A DNA stretch of 64,000 bases. It comes from Nitratireductor luteus. Lineage in GTDB: Bacteria; Pseudomonadota; Alphaproteobacteria; Rhizobiales; Rhizobiaceae. Positions 9,891-18,376 of the stretch are shown here, one piece after another. The notes beneath the pieces were generated by a model. That model was not told the origin of the DNA. It saw only the letters and a program-made list of their open reading frames with translations, and made no database searches. The stretch's first letter is position 1, and each line of letters opens with the position of its first letter. The translations under genes and the position numbers were made by a program. The stretch lies in NCBI RefSeq assembly GCF_026162365.1, contig NZ_JAOANW010000008.1, positions 275,038 through 339,037 of the forward strand, given 5' to 3'.

Positions 9891-11288
9891 CTATTCGCCA
9901 TCGGGGCTGGCTTCATCGATCCATTTGACGACCGCTTCCACCAGTACCTGAGGCTTGTAGCCGAGTTTCGTCGGGGTCAGCCCCATGCGCAGGACCACGA
10001 GGCGGCGCGAGGGAATGATCGTCATCGTCTGCCCGTCATGGCCGAGCAGCCAATAGGCATCGTCCGGCAGCTCGTAGCCCGCGTCCGGCTCCTCGTCCTG
10101 CGGCCGGTCCACACGCGGGCCATGCAGCCAGAGGTGCCGGCCGTATTCGCCGCCAGAGGCCTTTGTTGGCGTGCGCATCCAGTCGACCCAGCCGGTCGGC
10201 AGGATGCGCCTTCCCTTCCACGTACCGTCGTCAAGCAGGAATTGCCCGAACCGCGCCCAATCCCGCGCCGAGGCATAAAGATAGGACGAGCCGACGAAGG
10301 TTCCCCTGGCATCCGCCTCCAACACGGCGCTCGTCATGCCAAGCGGGCCGAACAGCGCATTGGCCGGCCAGTCCAATGCCTCCTGGGGATCCTCAAAAGC
10401 GTTCTGCCATATTCGCGACAACAGAACGCTGGTGCCGCTCGAATAGCTGAAAGCCTCGCCCGGCGCCGCCACCAGGGGCTTGCCGGCCGGTACCTGGACC
10501 ATGTCCGGCTCCAGGTAGAGCATTTGCGTGACATCGGTAACGCTGCCGTAGTTCTCGTTGAATTCCAGACCGCTTTCCATACCCAGGAGGTCGGCAATCG
10601 TGATCTTCGACCTTTCATTGCCTTCCCACTGTGGCAGCAGCCCGTCATCCTCCACCGAAAGCCGGCCCTCGCGCACCAGCGTGCCGACGACTGCCGCCGT
10701 AACCGTCTTGGTCATCGACCAGCCCAGCAGCGGCTGGTCGAAATGAGCCACATCGTCTCCGTAGCGCTCGCCGATGATGTGGCCGTCGCGGACGACCACG
10801 ACCGCACGCATCCCCGGCCCGACGGTTTCGGGATCGTCCAGCGCCGCCGCCAGCGCCGGACTGTCCGAAGCGTTTATTGCCAGCCCCTCGGGCCACGGTT
10901 CCGTGCCGCTTGCCCGCTCGCCTGCACTTGCCGACGAATGCGCCGCGGCCGCCAGGTTCCCATCGGGCACCGCAGCGCATCCCGTTCCCCGGCGGAAAAC
11001 GGCAAGCCCGTCGCCGAAGAGGCCGAATAGACCCGCCCGCACGGTGGCATCGGACGCATCGACGTCCACCCACATCAGCCGCAACAGGGGATGGCCCGGC
11101 GCCTGTACGTCCCTCGCCAGCACCGTTTCAGGTTCCCGTCCGGCGATGAAAACATTGGAGCAGACGATCTTGGCCGCATAACCGGAGCCGACGCGTATGA
11201 GATCGGGCGGCGCGACGTAAAGCAAGAGGAAGAGCCCGGCCAACAGTGCCGTGACAGCACCGCTCGCCCATTTCAAGCCGACCCGCAT
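9891..11288 (-). CDS. Serine hydrolase of the class C beta-lactamase family
   Basis: Predicted 465-residue protein with one N-terminal membrane anchor (about residues 8-28) and a periplasmic beta-lactamase/transpeptidase-fold domain. The nucleophile motif SMTK (SxxK) is at 191-194 and the second motif YSS at about 282-284; HDG near the C terminus occupies the KTG-equivalent position. Family members are esterases, D-aminopeptidases or cell-wall hydrolases rather than true beta-lactamases. The start MRVGLKWASG at 11288 puts the anchor at the N terminus; two upstream ATGs (11336 and 11390 region) add basic residues and cannot be excluded. It faces wall hydrolases on the opposite strand, but a shared role is not shown. 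Confidence 0.82.
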   Translation of the reverse strand: MRVGLKWASGAVTALLAGLFLLLYVAPPDLIRVGSGYAAKIVCSNVFIAGREPETVLARDVQAPGHPLLRLMWVDVDASDATVRAGLFGLFGDGLAVFRRGTGCAAVPDGNLAAAAHSSASAGERASGTEPWPEGLAINASDSPALAAALDDPETVGPGMRAVVVVRDGHIIGERYGDDVAHFDQPLLGWSMTKTVTAAVVGTLVREGRLSVEDDGLLPQWEGNERSKITIADLLGMESGLEFNENYGSVTDVTQMLYLEPDMVQVPAGKPLVAAPGEAFSYSSGTSVLLSRIWQNAFEDPQEALDWPANALFGPLGMTSAVLEADARGTFVGSSYLYASARDWARFGQFLLDDGTWKGRRILPTGWVDWMRTPTKASGGEYGRHLWLHGPRVDRPQDEEPDAGYELPDDAYWLLGHDGQTMTIIPSRRLVVLRMGLTPTKLGYKPQVLVEAVVKWIDEASPDGE

Positions 11289-11408
11289 CTTGCGCAAACC
11301 AGAGTCTCCAAAGTTCGGGCGGGAGCGACGGTGGCGCATACCATGGCCTCGCCTGCCTCCCATGGTGTAGGAATATGCGTTGATTCGCACCGGGGAGCTT
11401 GGCGCATC

Positions 11409-12200
11409 ATGCGGATTCTTGCAGTCATCCTTATGACATCGATGCTTGGCGCCTGCGCGAGCGGCAGCTACGATCTGGCGGACCTTGCGCCGGCGTCCGC
11501 CTTACCCTCCAAAGGCCCGCGCTTCGGCGACAACGATCCCCACGAATGGACCGTCCGCGCACCGTGGACCTACGGAGTCCACGGCACCGACGTTTCCAAG
11601 TATCAGCCCGATGTTGACTGGGCCGAGGCACGCCAGTCGGGCATCTCCTTCGTCTTCATCAAGGCCACCGAGGGCGGGGACCGGGTCGACGAGGCCTTCC
11701 GCCGCCACTGGAACGGGGCGAAGGCGGCCGGCATACCGCGCGCCGCCTATCATTTCTTCTATTTCTGCCGGCCGGCCATCGAGCAGGCCCGCTGGTTCAT
11801 CGCCAATGTGCCGCGCGATCCCAGCGCGCTGCCGCCGGTGCTCGACATGGAATGGAATCCGTTTTCGCCCACCTGCACCATCCGCCCGCCGGCGGAAAAA
11901 GTGCGCGCGGAGATGCGCATTTTCCTCGACGCCATTGAGCGCCACTATGGCAAGCGCCCCATTATCTACACCTCGATCGACTTCTTCGAGGACAACGGCC
12001 TGTGGCGCTTCAAGGGGTACCCATTCTGGCTCCGATCGGTCGCCGGTCATCCTGATGACAAATATGGCGGGCATCCATGGGTCTTCTGGCAATACACCGG
12101 AACGGGTGTCGTTCCAGGTATCGAGGGGAATGCGGACATCAACGTTTTCAACGGTGACACGAGCGCCTGGCAAAAATGGCTCGAGGCCCAGGCCGGCTGA
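11409..12200 (+). CDS. GH25 lysozyme-like lipoprotein
   Basis: Predicted 263-residue outer-envelope lipoprotein. The signal ends in the lipobox LGAC with Cys16 as the lipidated residue. The rest is a glycoside hydrolase family 25 (Chalaropsis-type lysozyme) domain: HGTDVSKYQPDVDW carries the first acidic residue, VLDMEW around residues 144-150 carries the DxE pair expected for catalysis, and VFWQYTGTG closes the barrel. It would cleave the MurNAc-GlcNAc bond of peptidoglycan. It is followed after 20 bases by the MltB-like transglycosylase, so the two may be one wall-remodelling operon. ATG 11409 is chosen because it places the lipobox at the right distance. Confidence 0.9.
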   Translation: MRILAVILMTSMLGACASGSYDLADLAPASALPSKGPRFGDNDPHEWTVRAPWTYGVHGTDVSKYQPDVDWAEARQSGISFVFIKATEGGDRVDEAFRRHWNGAKAAGIPRAAYHFFYFCRPAIEQARWFIANVPRDPSALPPVLDMEWNPFSPTCTIRPPAEKVRAEMRIFLDAIERHYGKRPIIYTSIDFFEDNGLWRFKGYPFWLRSVAGHPDDKYGGHPWVFWQYTGTGVVPGIEGNADINVFNGDTSAWQKWLEAQAG

Positions 12201-12220
12201 TGGGCAAGAAGGAGTGAGAA

Positions 12221-13399
12221 ATGGATTTGCGAACACCGCTTTTCGGTCTGGTCTTGGCTTTCGGAGTGCCTGCCGCGGCATTCGCCCAGCAGTGCGGAGG
12301 CGACTTCGACGCATGGCGGGCTGGCGTCGAGGCTGAAGCCGCCGGTCAAGGCGTCGGCCAGCGCGGCCTCTCCGCCCTCAACCAGGCCCGCCTCGATCAG
12401 AATGTGCTCAGCCGCGACCGCGCCCAAGGCGTCTTCACCCAGACCTTCCGCGAATTTGCAAGCCGCATGATCAACGACTACCGCCTGACGAACGGCCGGG
12501 CCAATCTTCAGAAATACGCCGACACCTTCGCCCGCGCTGAAAGCGAGTTCGGCGTGCCGGGGCCGGTCATCGCTTCATTCTGGGCGCTCGAAACCGATTT
12601 TGGCGCCGTTCAAGGCGATTTCAGCACGCTCAACGCACTGTCGACGCTCGCCCATGACTGCCGCCGCCCCGAGCTCTTCCGCCCGGAACTGATCGCGCTC
12701 CTGAAGCTGATCGACCAGGGCGTCGTGGACGCCGGCGTCACGGGCGCGTGGGCCGGCGAGATCGGTCAGCTACAGATGCTGCCGACGGACTATCTGGAAA
12801 AAGGAATGGACGGCGACGGCGACGGCCGCATCGACCTGAAGGGCAGCGCTCCCGACGCCATCCTGACCGCCGCCAAGGCCATCAGCACGCTTGGCTGGGA
12901 AGCCGGCCAGCCATGGCTCGACGAAGTGCGCGTTCCGGCAAGCCTGCCCTGGGCCGAAACCGGCCTGGTGTCCAGGCTCCCGCGCTCGGAATGGTCGCGC
13001 CTCGGCGTAACCGCACGCAGCGGCGCACCGCTTCCGGCCGATGGTCTCTCCGCCCGCCTCATCCTGCCCATGGGCCACAGGGGCCCGGCGTTCCTGGCTT
13101 ATGACAATTTCGATATCTATCTGGAATGGAACCAGTCGCTGATCTACACGCTCACCGCCGCGCATCTGGCCGCACGGCTGGCAGGCGCTCCCGCCTTCGA
13201 TCCGAACCAGCCCGAGCCCGGCCTGGAGCCGGAGGCCATCAAGCGTTTGCAGCAAAAGCTGGCCGACAGGGGATATGACGTCGGCGGTATCGACGGCATT
13301 CTGGGTCTCAACACCCGCCTTGCGGTACGGCAGGAGCAGCTTCGTCTCGGCCTGCCCGCCGACGGGTGGCCGACACCTGTGCTCTTGGCAAACCTGTAG
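12221..13399 (+). CDS. Lytic murein transglycosylase, MltB family, with C-terminal peptidoglycan-binding domain
   Basis: Predicted 392-residue periplasmic enzyme. Residues 1-22 are a Sec signal (ending AAAFA before QQCGGDF). The SLT/MltB catalytic domain spans about 27-320, with the catalytic Glu124 in FWALETDFG and the downstream GEIGQLQMLPTDYLEKG block. Residues about 328-392 form a PG_binding_1 module (IKRLQQKLADRGYDVGGIDG). It cleaves glycan strands with formation of 1,6-anhydroMurNAc. Rhizobial MltB-like proteins commonly have this architecture. It lies 20 bases after the GH25 lipoprotein gene and has a GGAG site before its ATG. Confidence 0.93.
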   Translation: MDLRTPLFGLVLAFGVPAAAFAQQCGGDFDAWRAGVEAEAAGQGVGQRGLSALNQARLDQNVLSRDRAQGVFTQTFREFASRMINDYRLTNGRANLQKYADTFARAESEFGVPGPVIASFWALETDFGAVQGDFSTLNALSTLAHDCRRPELFRPELIALLKLIDQGVVDAGVTGAWAGEIGQLQMLPTDYLEKGMDGDGDGRIDLKGSAPDAILTAAKAISTLGWEAGQPWLDEVRVPASLPWAETGLVSRLPRSEWSRLGVTARSGAPLPADGLSARLILPMGHRGPAFLAYDNFDIYLEWNQSLIYTLTAAHLAARLAGAPAFDPNQPEPGLEPEAIKRLQQKLADRGYDVGGIDGILGLNTRLAVRQEQLRLGLPADGWPTPVLLANL

Positions 13400-13426
13400 G
13401 ATTAGCGACAGCTCGGGCGCGGCTCG

Positions 13427-14782
13427 TTACTCCTCCGCCTCCGTATCGCTCTCAGGCTTCCTGGCCCTTTCCTCGGCCCGGCGCAGCCGCCATTTGCGCC
13501 ATGCCTTGCGCCCGGCTCGATAGCGCGTGCGCACCCACCACAGGCCCTCTCCCACATTCTCGATCTCACTGGCATAGGCTTCCGACAGCGCCTCGCGGTA
13601 GGACGAGAAGCCGTGGGCGGCGGCGGCCTCGATCCGATGCATGACGGACATCCATGCCGGTGAGAACAGGAGCGATATAGCGGTCACCGCAATTGCCAGC
13701 CGATATGCGTCGGGGCTGAGGGCGCCGGCGGAAAAACCGGCTGCCGCCAGGACGAAGGAAAACTCGCCAATCTGCGCCATCGAAAGTCCGGCAACCAGCG
13801 CAGTATCGCGTTCGTGGCCGGTCAGGCGCAGCAGGAAGATGTTGAGCAGCGTCTTGGCGGCGATGACGATGACCGAGGCCAGCGCCACGGTCCAGATGTT
13901 TTGCCAGATGAAGGCCAGATCGAACAACAGGCCGATAGACAGGAAGAACACCACGACGAGCACGCTCTGTATGGGCTCGATGACCGGGATCACCCTGCTG
14001 CGCAGGGTCGAGCCGCCCACCAGCAGGCCGGCGACGAATGCCCCGTAGGCGGGCGACAGCCCTGCGAAACCTGAAATAGCGGCAGCGCCGAAGCAGGCCG
14101 CCATCGCCCCTAGCGCCAGCATTTCCACATTGTCGGCCAGGAATCCGGTGAACGGTATGCGTATCTTGCCTCGCCTCCCGAGCCACCAGAGCAGGCCGGC
14201 CAGAAGCGCCACGGCAAGCGCCACCTTGAGGATGACGGTGACGGGGCTTACCGCTTCCCCGCCGAGTGCTGCCACAATGATGAGCATCGGCACGACAGCG
14301 ATGTCCTGCGCGATGAGCACGGCGACCGCGATCCGCCCCGCATCGCCCCGCAGTTCCCCCATGTCGTCGAGCATCTTCATGGCGACGACCGTGCTGGACA
14401 GGCCGATGATGAAACCCAGGATCAGGCCTTCGGCAAGGCCCGCGCCGCCGATCCAGGCAATCGAGAGACCTATGGCCAACGCCACGCCGAGCTGGCCCGC
14501 GGCAACGATGATCGCCGGTCTCAGACTCAGGATGAACGCCTTGAGCGACAGTTCCGTGCCGATGAAGAACAGGAGCATGAGCACGCCCATCTCAGCCAGC
14601 ACCGAGACGTTCTCGCCGTCGCCGACGAGCCCGAGACCGGTCGGCCCCATGATCACGCCCGCCAGGATGAAGCCCACGAGCGGCGGCTGCTTCAGGCGCA
14701 TGAGAAGAAGACCGAGCCCCGCCGCCACGAGAATGACGAATGCCGTCTCGGTCAGTGGAAATGCGTGATGTGCCTGCTCCAA
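13427..14782 (-). CDS. Cation:proton antiporter (CPA2 family)
   Basis: Predicted 451-residue membrane protein with 12-13 hydrophobic segments followed by a charged cytoplasmic tail of about 65 residues. It has CPA2/KefB-like features: GFILAGVIMGPTGLGLV, VLIAQDIAVVPML with the ion-binding QD, and GLSMAQIGEFSFVLA. It lacks the C-terminal RCK/TrkA nucleotide-binding domain found in KefB/KefC, so regulation would differ. The best start is TTG at 14782, preceded by GGGGAG six bases away; ATG codons further upstream lie inside the decarboxylase gene and encode an arginine-rich, non-family extension. It is 22 bases downstream of that gene and probably co-transcribed with it. Confidence 0.85.
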   Translation of the reverse strand: MEQAHHAFPLTETAFVILVAAGLGLLLMRLKQPPLVGFILAGVIMGPTGLGLVGDGENVSVLAEMGVLMLLFFIGTELSLKAFILSLRPAIIVAAGQLGVALAIGLSIAWIGGAGLAEGLILGFIIGLSSTVVAMKMLDDMGELRGDAGRIAVAVLIAQDIAVVPMLIIVAALGGEAVSPVTVILKVALAVALLAGLLWWLGRRGKIRIPFTGFLADNVEMLALGAMAACFGAAAISGFAGLSPAYGAFVAGLLVGGSTLRSRVIPVIEPIQSVLVVVFFLSIGLLFDLAFIWQNIWTVALASVIVIAAKTLLNIFLLRLTGHERDTALVAGLSMAQIGEFSFVLAAAGFSAGALSPDAYRLAIAVTAISLLFSPAWMSVMHRIEAAAAHGFSSYREALSEAYASEIENVGEGLWWVRTRYRAGRKAWRKWRLRRAEERARKPESDTEAEE

Positions 14783-14804
14783 CCTCAGCTCCCCACAGGC
14801 CGGC

Positions 14805-16025
14805 TCAATCGGCCATCGTCTCAAGACTGGCGAAACTTTCGGGCGCCGTGCCTTCATCGAACGGTGTCGCCACCTCAACGAAGGTGTCGGGGTAAAAGCC
14901 GTTGAAATGGGTCCTTAACGAGAGCGAATAGGCCCCGATATGACCGATCTCGATCCAGTCGCCCGTCTCCACTGTTTCAGGAAGCCAAAAAGGGCGGGAA
15001 AGAATGTCGACCGAATCGCACGTCGCTCCGCACACGCGGAACGGCACCAGCTTGCCTGCGTCTCCGTTGCGGCTGCGGATCGCCGGATCAGGGATGAAGC
15101 GTGCCGGCAGCGTGATCTTGCCGGTCCAGGAGTCCGACAGCGATGCCCAGATGCCGTCATTGATGTAGAGCCGCTTGCCCTTACGCAGGAGCACGCGCAC
15201 GATCAGAGAAAAAGCGCGCGCCACGATCACCCGGCCAGGCTCGGCGACCAAAGGCATTTCGTCAAAACCCCATTCGATGATGTCGCCGCGAAATCGTGCC
15301 ATCAACGCTTCGAGCGAAGGCATTTCCGGCTTTTTGCGATTGGGGTCGTGACCGTATTCGGCTGGAAACCCGCCGCCCACGTCGAGTCCGGCCAGTTTCA
15401 CGCCAGCCCTGCCCCGCACCCAGTCCGCCGAGGCCAGCGCCCGCTCATAGGTGTCGGGGTCCTCGATCTGGCTGCCCACATGAAAACAGATGCCTACCTT
15501 GAAGCCGTAGCGATCCAGCCGCGTGAGCAGTTCGACCGCGTGGGCCGGCCCCGCGCCGAATTTCTTGGAAAGCTCGTAGGCCGCATGCCCCTTGGTCTGG
15601 ATGCGCACGAAGACGGTTATGGAGCCGGGATCGATATCGAGCGCGCGCACCACCCGGGTCAGCTTCGTCACCTCCGCCTCGTGGTCGACGGCGATGACGC
15701 GGATGCCGTATTCCTCCAATCCCAGCCTGATATCCGACTGCGCCTTGACCGGATGCATGTAGAGCATCTCGGCACCCGGCGCGACGGCGCGCACCGCCGC
15801 GAATTCCGCCGGCGAGGCCACATCGAAGGCATTGATCCCCGCCTCCGCAAGTGTCCTTAGCACCAGTTCCTCGCCATTGGTCTTCACCGCATAGGCGACC
15901 TTGCCGGGAAACATGTCCACGAACTGCCGTGCATCCGCCTTAAGCACGTCCGGGCGAAAGCAGTAAACCGGCGCATCGGGGCGCATATTGAGCGCTGCTT
16001 CCCTGGCCGTCTCGAATCGCTGCAT
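14805..16025 (-). CDS. Type III PLP-dependent decarboxylase (ornithine/diaminopimelate decarboxylase family)
   Basis: Predicted 406-residue alanine-racemase-fold enzyme. The PLP lysine is Lys48 in YAVKTN; HVGSQIEDP and GGGFPAEYG form the phosphate-binding region, and CGATCDSVD near residue 333 carries the active-site Cys and Asp of the dimer partner. The ETVETGDWIEIGHIGAYSLS segment is also typical. Substrate is probably a basic amino acid such as ornithine or lysine, giving a diamine; the downstream antiporter could then relate to cation or pH balance (inference). DAP decarboxylase is less likely given the C-terminal half. Start at 16025 fits family length. Confidence 0.83.
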   Translation of the reverse strand: MQRFETAREAALNMRPDAPVYCFRPDVLKADARQFVDMFPGKVAYAVKTNGEELVLRTLAEAGINAFDVASPAEFAAVRAVAPGAEMLYMHPVKAQSDIRLGLEEYGIRVIAVDHEAEVTKLTRVVRALDIDPGSITVFVRIQTKGHAAYELSKKFGAGPAHAVELLTRLDRYGFKVGICFHVGSQIEDPDTYERALASADWVRGRAGVKLAGLDVGGGFPAEYGHDPNRKKPEMPSLEALMARFRGDIIEWGFDEMPLVAEPGRVIVARAFSLIVRVLLRKGKRLYINDGIWASLSDSWTGKITLPARFIPDPAIRSRNGDAGKLVPFRVCGATCDSVDILSRPFWLPETVETGDWIEIGHIGAYSLSLRTHFNGFYPDTFVEVATPFDEGTAPESFASLETMAD

Positions 16026-16191
16026 GGGCTAACCTCCGCTACAAGGGCAGCCTAGGGCGGGAACAGCAGGAATGAAACGCCCGAACCGGCTTTGCGCACC
16101 AGAACCCGGCTGCTTTTTGGGCCAGAACAGGTTTCGGGTGGTGGTGGAGCGTCCAGAGGCGTAGTCAGGTTCGACGGAAACGGGATGCCGC

Positions 16192-17142
16192 ATGAACAGG
16201 GAAACGCCAACATCTTCGGCAAGCCAGCTATCGCTCCAGGCCTGGTTCCTTCTCATTCTGCTGGGCGTCATCTGGGGCGGCTCGTTTTTCTTCGCTCGCA
16301 TCGCCGTGAGCGAGATGCCTCCGCTTGTCCTCGTCATGTTCCGCGTCACCATCGCAGCGCTCGTCCTGCAGCTGTGGCTGCTGGCGAGAGGTCCCAGCTT
16401 CCGCCTCGCCCTGCCAATGGCGGCCCAGTTCTTCGTGCTGGCCGTTCTCAACAACGTTATCCCTTTCTCGCTGATCTTTCTCGGCCAAACGGAGCTCGGC
16501 GCGGGCATCGCCGCGGTGCTCAATGCGACCACGCCGTTCTGGACAGTGATCCTCGCCAACATGCTGACCAATGATGAAAAGTTTTCCTGGGCCAAGGTTC
16601 TGGGTATCGGTTTCGGCATAGCCGGTACCTGCGTCATGATCGGTCCGGGCCTCATCGCCGGCCTTGGCGGCCCGATCTGGGCCAAGCTGGCGCTGGTCGG
16701 CGCGGCCGTGTCCTACGCTTTCGCCTTCATATTCGCCCGCCGATTTCGCGGTGTGCCACCGCCGGTGATCGCCACCGGCCAGCTGACGGCGTCATCGATC
16801 ATCATGGTCCCCCTCATCCTCGTGACCCACGGTCCGCATGGCCTCTTCGCAGCAAGCACCGGCGTCTGGGCGGCAGTGCTGGCGCTGGCGGTCCTTGCCA
16901 CCTCCTTTGCCTACATCCTCTATTTCCGCATCATCGCCCTTGCAGGCGCTACCAACACATCCCTTGTCACCCTGATCGTGCCGGTGAGCGCCATCCTGCT
17001 CGGGGCGATCTTTCTGGGCGAGCGGCTGCATAGCTTCGAGGTGGCCGGGATGGGATTGATCGCACTCGGCCTCGTCACCATCGACGGGCGTTTGTTCCGC
17101 GTCGTGCGCGGACGTCCGCCGACAGTTGTTAACACAAAGTGA
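16192..17142 (+). CDS. DMT-superfamily (EamA) transporter
   Basis: Predicted 316-residue inner-membrane protein with ten hydrophobic segments arranged as two EamA repeats (about 17-145 and 162-295). Motifs seen are LLGVIWGGSFFFARIAV, GAGIAAVLNATTPFWTVIL in repeat 1 and GATNTSLVTLIVPVSAILLG in repeat 2. EamA proteins usually export amino acids or metabolites. It diverges from the PLP decarboxylase gene, with 166 bases between the starts, so it might export the product of that enzyme (inference). The ATG at 16192 directly precedes a hydrophilic 16-residue N terminus. Confidence 0.87.
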   Translation: MNRETPTSSASQLSLQAWFLLILLGVIWGGSFFFARIAVSEMPPLVLVMFRVTIAALVLQLWLLARGPSFRLALPMAAQFFVLAVLNNVIPFSLIFLGQTELGAGIAAVLNATTPFWTVILANMLTNDEKFSWAKVLGIGFGIAGTCVMIGPGLIAGLGGPIWAKLALVGAAVSYAFAFIFARRFRGVPPPVIATGQLTASSIIMVPLILVTHGPHGLFAASTGVWAAVLALAVLATSFAYILYFRIIALAGATNTSLVTLIVPVSAILLGAIFLGERLHSFEVAGMGLIALGLVTIDGRLFRVVRGRPPTVVNTK

Positions 17143-17234
17143 ATCGTTGCAAATTGGCGAGCAAATTCAACCGCAAGGCGATCTAACCGGAAACACTTTT
17201 TCACAACCTCGCTGCGCCGCAGCATAGAAAGCAC

Positions 17235-17262
17235 TTGGCAATTGCCCGCCAAGCCCTAGAAT
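17235..17262 (+). promoter_or_regulatory. Candidate housekeeping promoter of the small membrane-peptide gene
   Basis: TTGGCA (17235-17240) and TAGAAT (17257-17262) are spaced by 16 bases, close to a sigma70-type -35/-10 pair, 33 bases before the ATG at 17295. An inverted repeat CTTGGC/GCCAAG (17234-17239 and 17248-17253) overlaps the -35 element and could be a repressor site. Matches were judged by eye. Confidence 0.45.
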
Positions 17263-17294
17263 CCGGGCTCCAGTCTGCAGAGGAGGCTTAGCTC

Positions 17295-17381
17295 ATGGGA
17301 CTGACACGGCCACTGAACGCGCTCGTCATATGCGTCGCGTTCGCGTTTATCGGCGCCCTTATTATGGGCGTACTTCCCTAA
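17295..17381 (+). CDS. 28-residue single-span membrane peptide
   Basis: A short frame of 28 codons begins MGLTRPLNALVICVAFAF and ends in GALIMGVLP. It would be one transmembrane helix with a short cytoplasmic head carrying one Arg. Support that it is a gene: a near-ideal ribosome site AGAGGAGG 7-8 bases before the ATG, a candidate promoter upstream, and an intrinsic terminator 44 bases after the stop. So it looks like a complete monocistronic unit convergent with metF. I recall similar short hydrophobic proteins being annotated in rhizobia, but cannot name a family. Function unknown; small membrane peptides often modulate a larger membrane complex. Confidence 0.7.
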   Translation: MGLTRPLNALVICVAFAFIGALIMGVLP

Positions 17382-17424
17382 ACGGTGAAAATCCAAAAAA
17401 AGCAAAGCTGCTACAGACAATGGG

Positions 17425-17447
17425 AGGCCGGGGTAACCCGGCCTTTT
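17425..17447 (+). terminator. Rho-independent terminator after the membrane-peptide gene
   Basis: AGGCCGGG (17425-17432) pairs with CCCGGCCT (17437-17444) around a GTAA tetraloop, followed by a TTT run on the plus strand. The minus strand lacks a T-run at the equivalent place, so it serves the small gene rather than metF. Confidence 0.75.
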
Positions 17448-17455
17448 CTGCGTCT

Positions 17456-18376
17456 TCAAGCAGCTGCCGAACTCAGATTGGCCGCGTCGGCCGACGGCCT
17501 GATTCCGATCACGTGGGAGACGGCGAAGGGAAGCTCGGAGCGGTTCATCGTGTAGAAGTGGAAATCCTCCACTCCCCGCTCCACCAGGTCCAGCACCTGT
17601 TCGGCCGCCACCGCCGCCGCAACGAGTTGGTGCGTGACCGGGTCCTTGTCGAGGCCCTTGAACCGCTCGGCCAGCCACGACGGCACATTCGCGCCGCACT
17701 GGCCGGCGAAACGCGTCATCTGCGCGAAATTGTTGATCGGCAGAATGCCCGGCACGATCGGAATATGAATGCCGGCCCGCCGGGCGCGTTCCACATAGCG
17801 CTCATAGACGTCATTGTCGAAAAAGAACTGGGTTATCGCCCGCTTTGCGCCGTTGTCCATCTTGCGCTTCAACATATCGATATCCGTCGCAAGGTCCGGA
17901 CTCTCGGGGTGTTTCTCGGGATAGGCCGAAACAGAAATATCGAAATCGCCCTGCCGCGACAGCGCGCCAACCAGGTCCGCTCCATTAGCATAGCCGTTGG
18001 GATGCGGACGATACTTCGCGCCCACACCCTCGGCCGGATCGCCGCGCAGGGCGACGAATCGCGAAACACCCATCCGCGCGAACTCGCCGATGACCGCATC
18101 CACCGACTCCCGGTCCGCATCCACACAGGTCAAATGCGCCGCCGCCGTCAACGATGTCTCGTCGAGAATGCGCTTGATCGTGCGCGCCGTGCGCTCGCGC
18201 GTCGACCCCCCCGCCCCGTAAGTCACCGAAACGAAGGCCGGGGCCAGCGGCTCCAAGCGCTTGACCGTCTCCCACAGCTTGCGCTCCATCTCGTCCGTCT
18301 TCGGCGGAAAGAACTCGAAGGACGCACGGATGCGGCCTCCGGTATCGGGGCGTCGGGAGGAACGATATTGCGACAT
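17456..18376 (-). CDS. metF: 5,10-methylenetetrahydrofolate reductase MetF
   Basis: Predicted 306-residue FAD enzyme that reduces 5,10-methylene-THF to 5-methyl-THF for methionine synthesis. The TIM-barrel landmarks are ASFEFFPPKTDEME at residues 18-31 (with the catalytic Glu), FVSVTYGAGGSTRERT, AHLTCVD and RFVALRGDP. Length agrees with bacterial MetF (about 290-310). Its ATG overlaps the sahR stop by one base (TAATG), so it is coupled to the regulator gene and should fall under the operator at 19427. Methionine synthase and SAM-cycle partners are elsewhere. Confidence 0.96.
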   Translation of the reverse strand: MSQYRSSRRPDTGGRIRASFEFFPPKTDEMERKLWETVKRLEPLAPAFVSVTYGAGGSTRERTARTIKRILDETSLTAAAHLTCVDADRESVDAVIGEFARMGVSRFVALRGDPAEGVGAKYRPHPNGYANGADLVGALSRQGDFDISVSAYPEKHPESPDLATDIDMLKRKMDNGAKRAITQFFFDNDVYERYVERARRAGIHIPIVPGILPINNFAQMTRFAGQCGANVPSWLAERFKGLDKDPVTHQLVAAAVAAEQVLDLVERGVEDFHFYTMNRSELPFAVSHVIGIRPSADAANLSSAAA

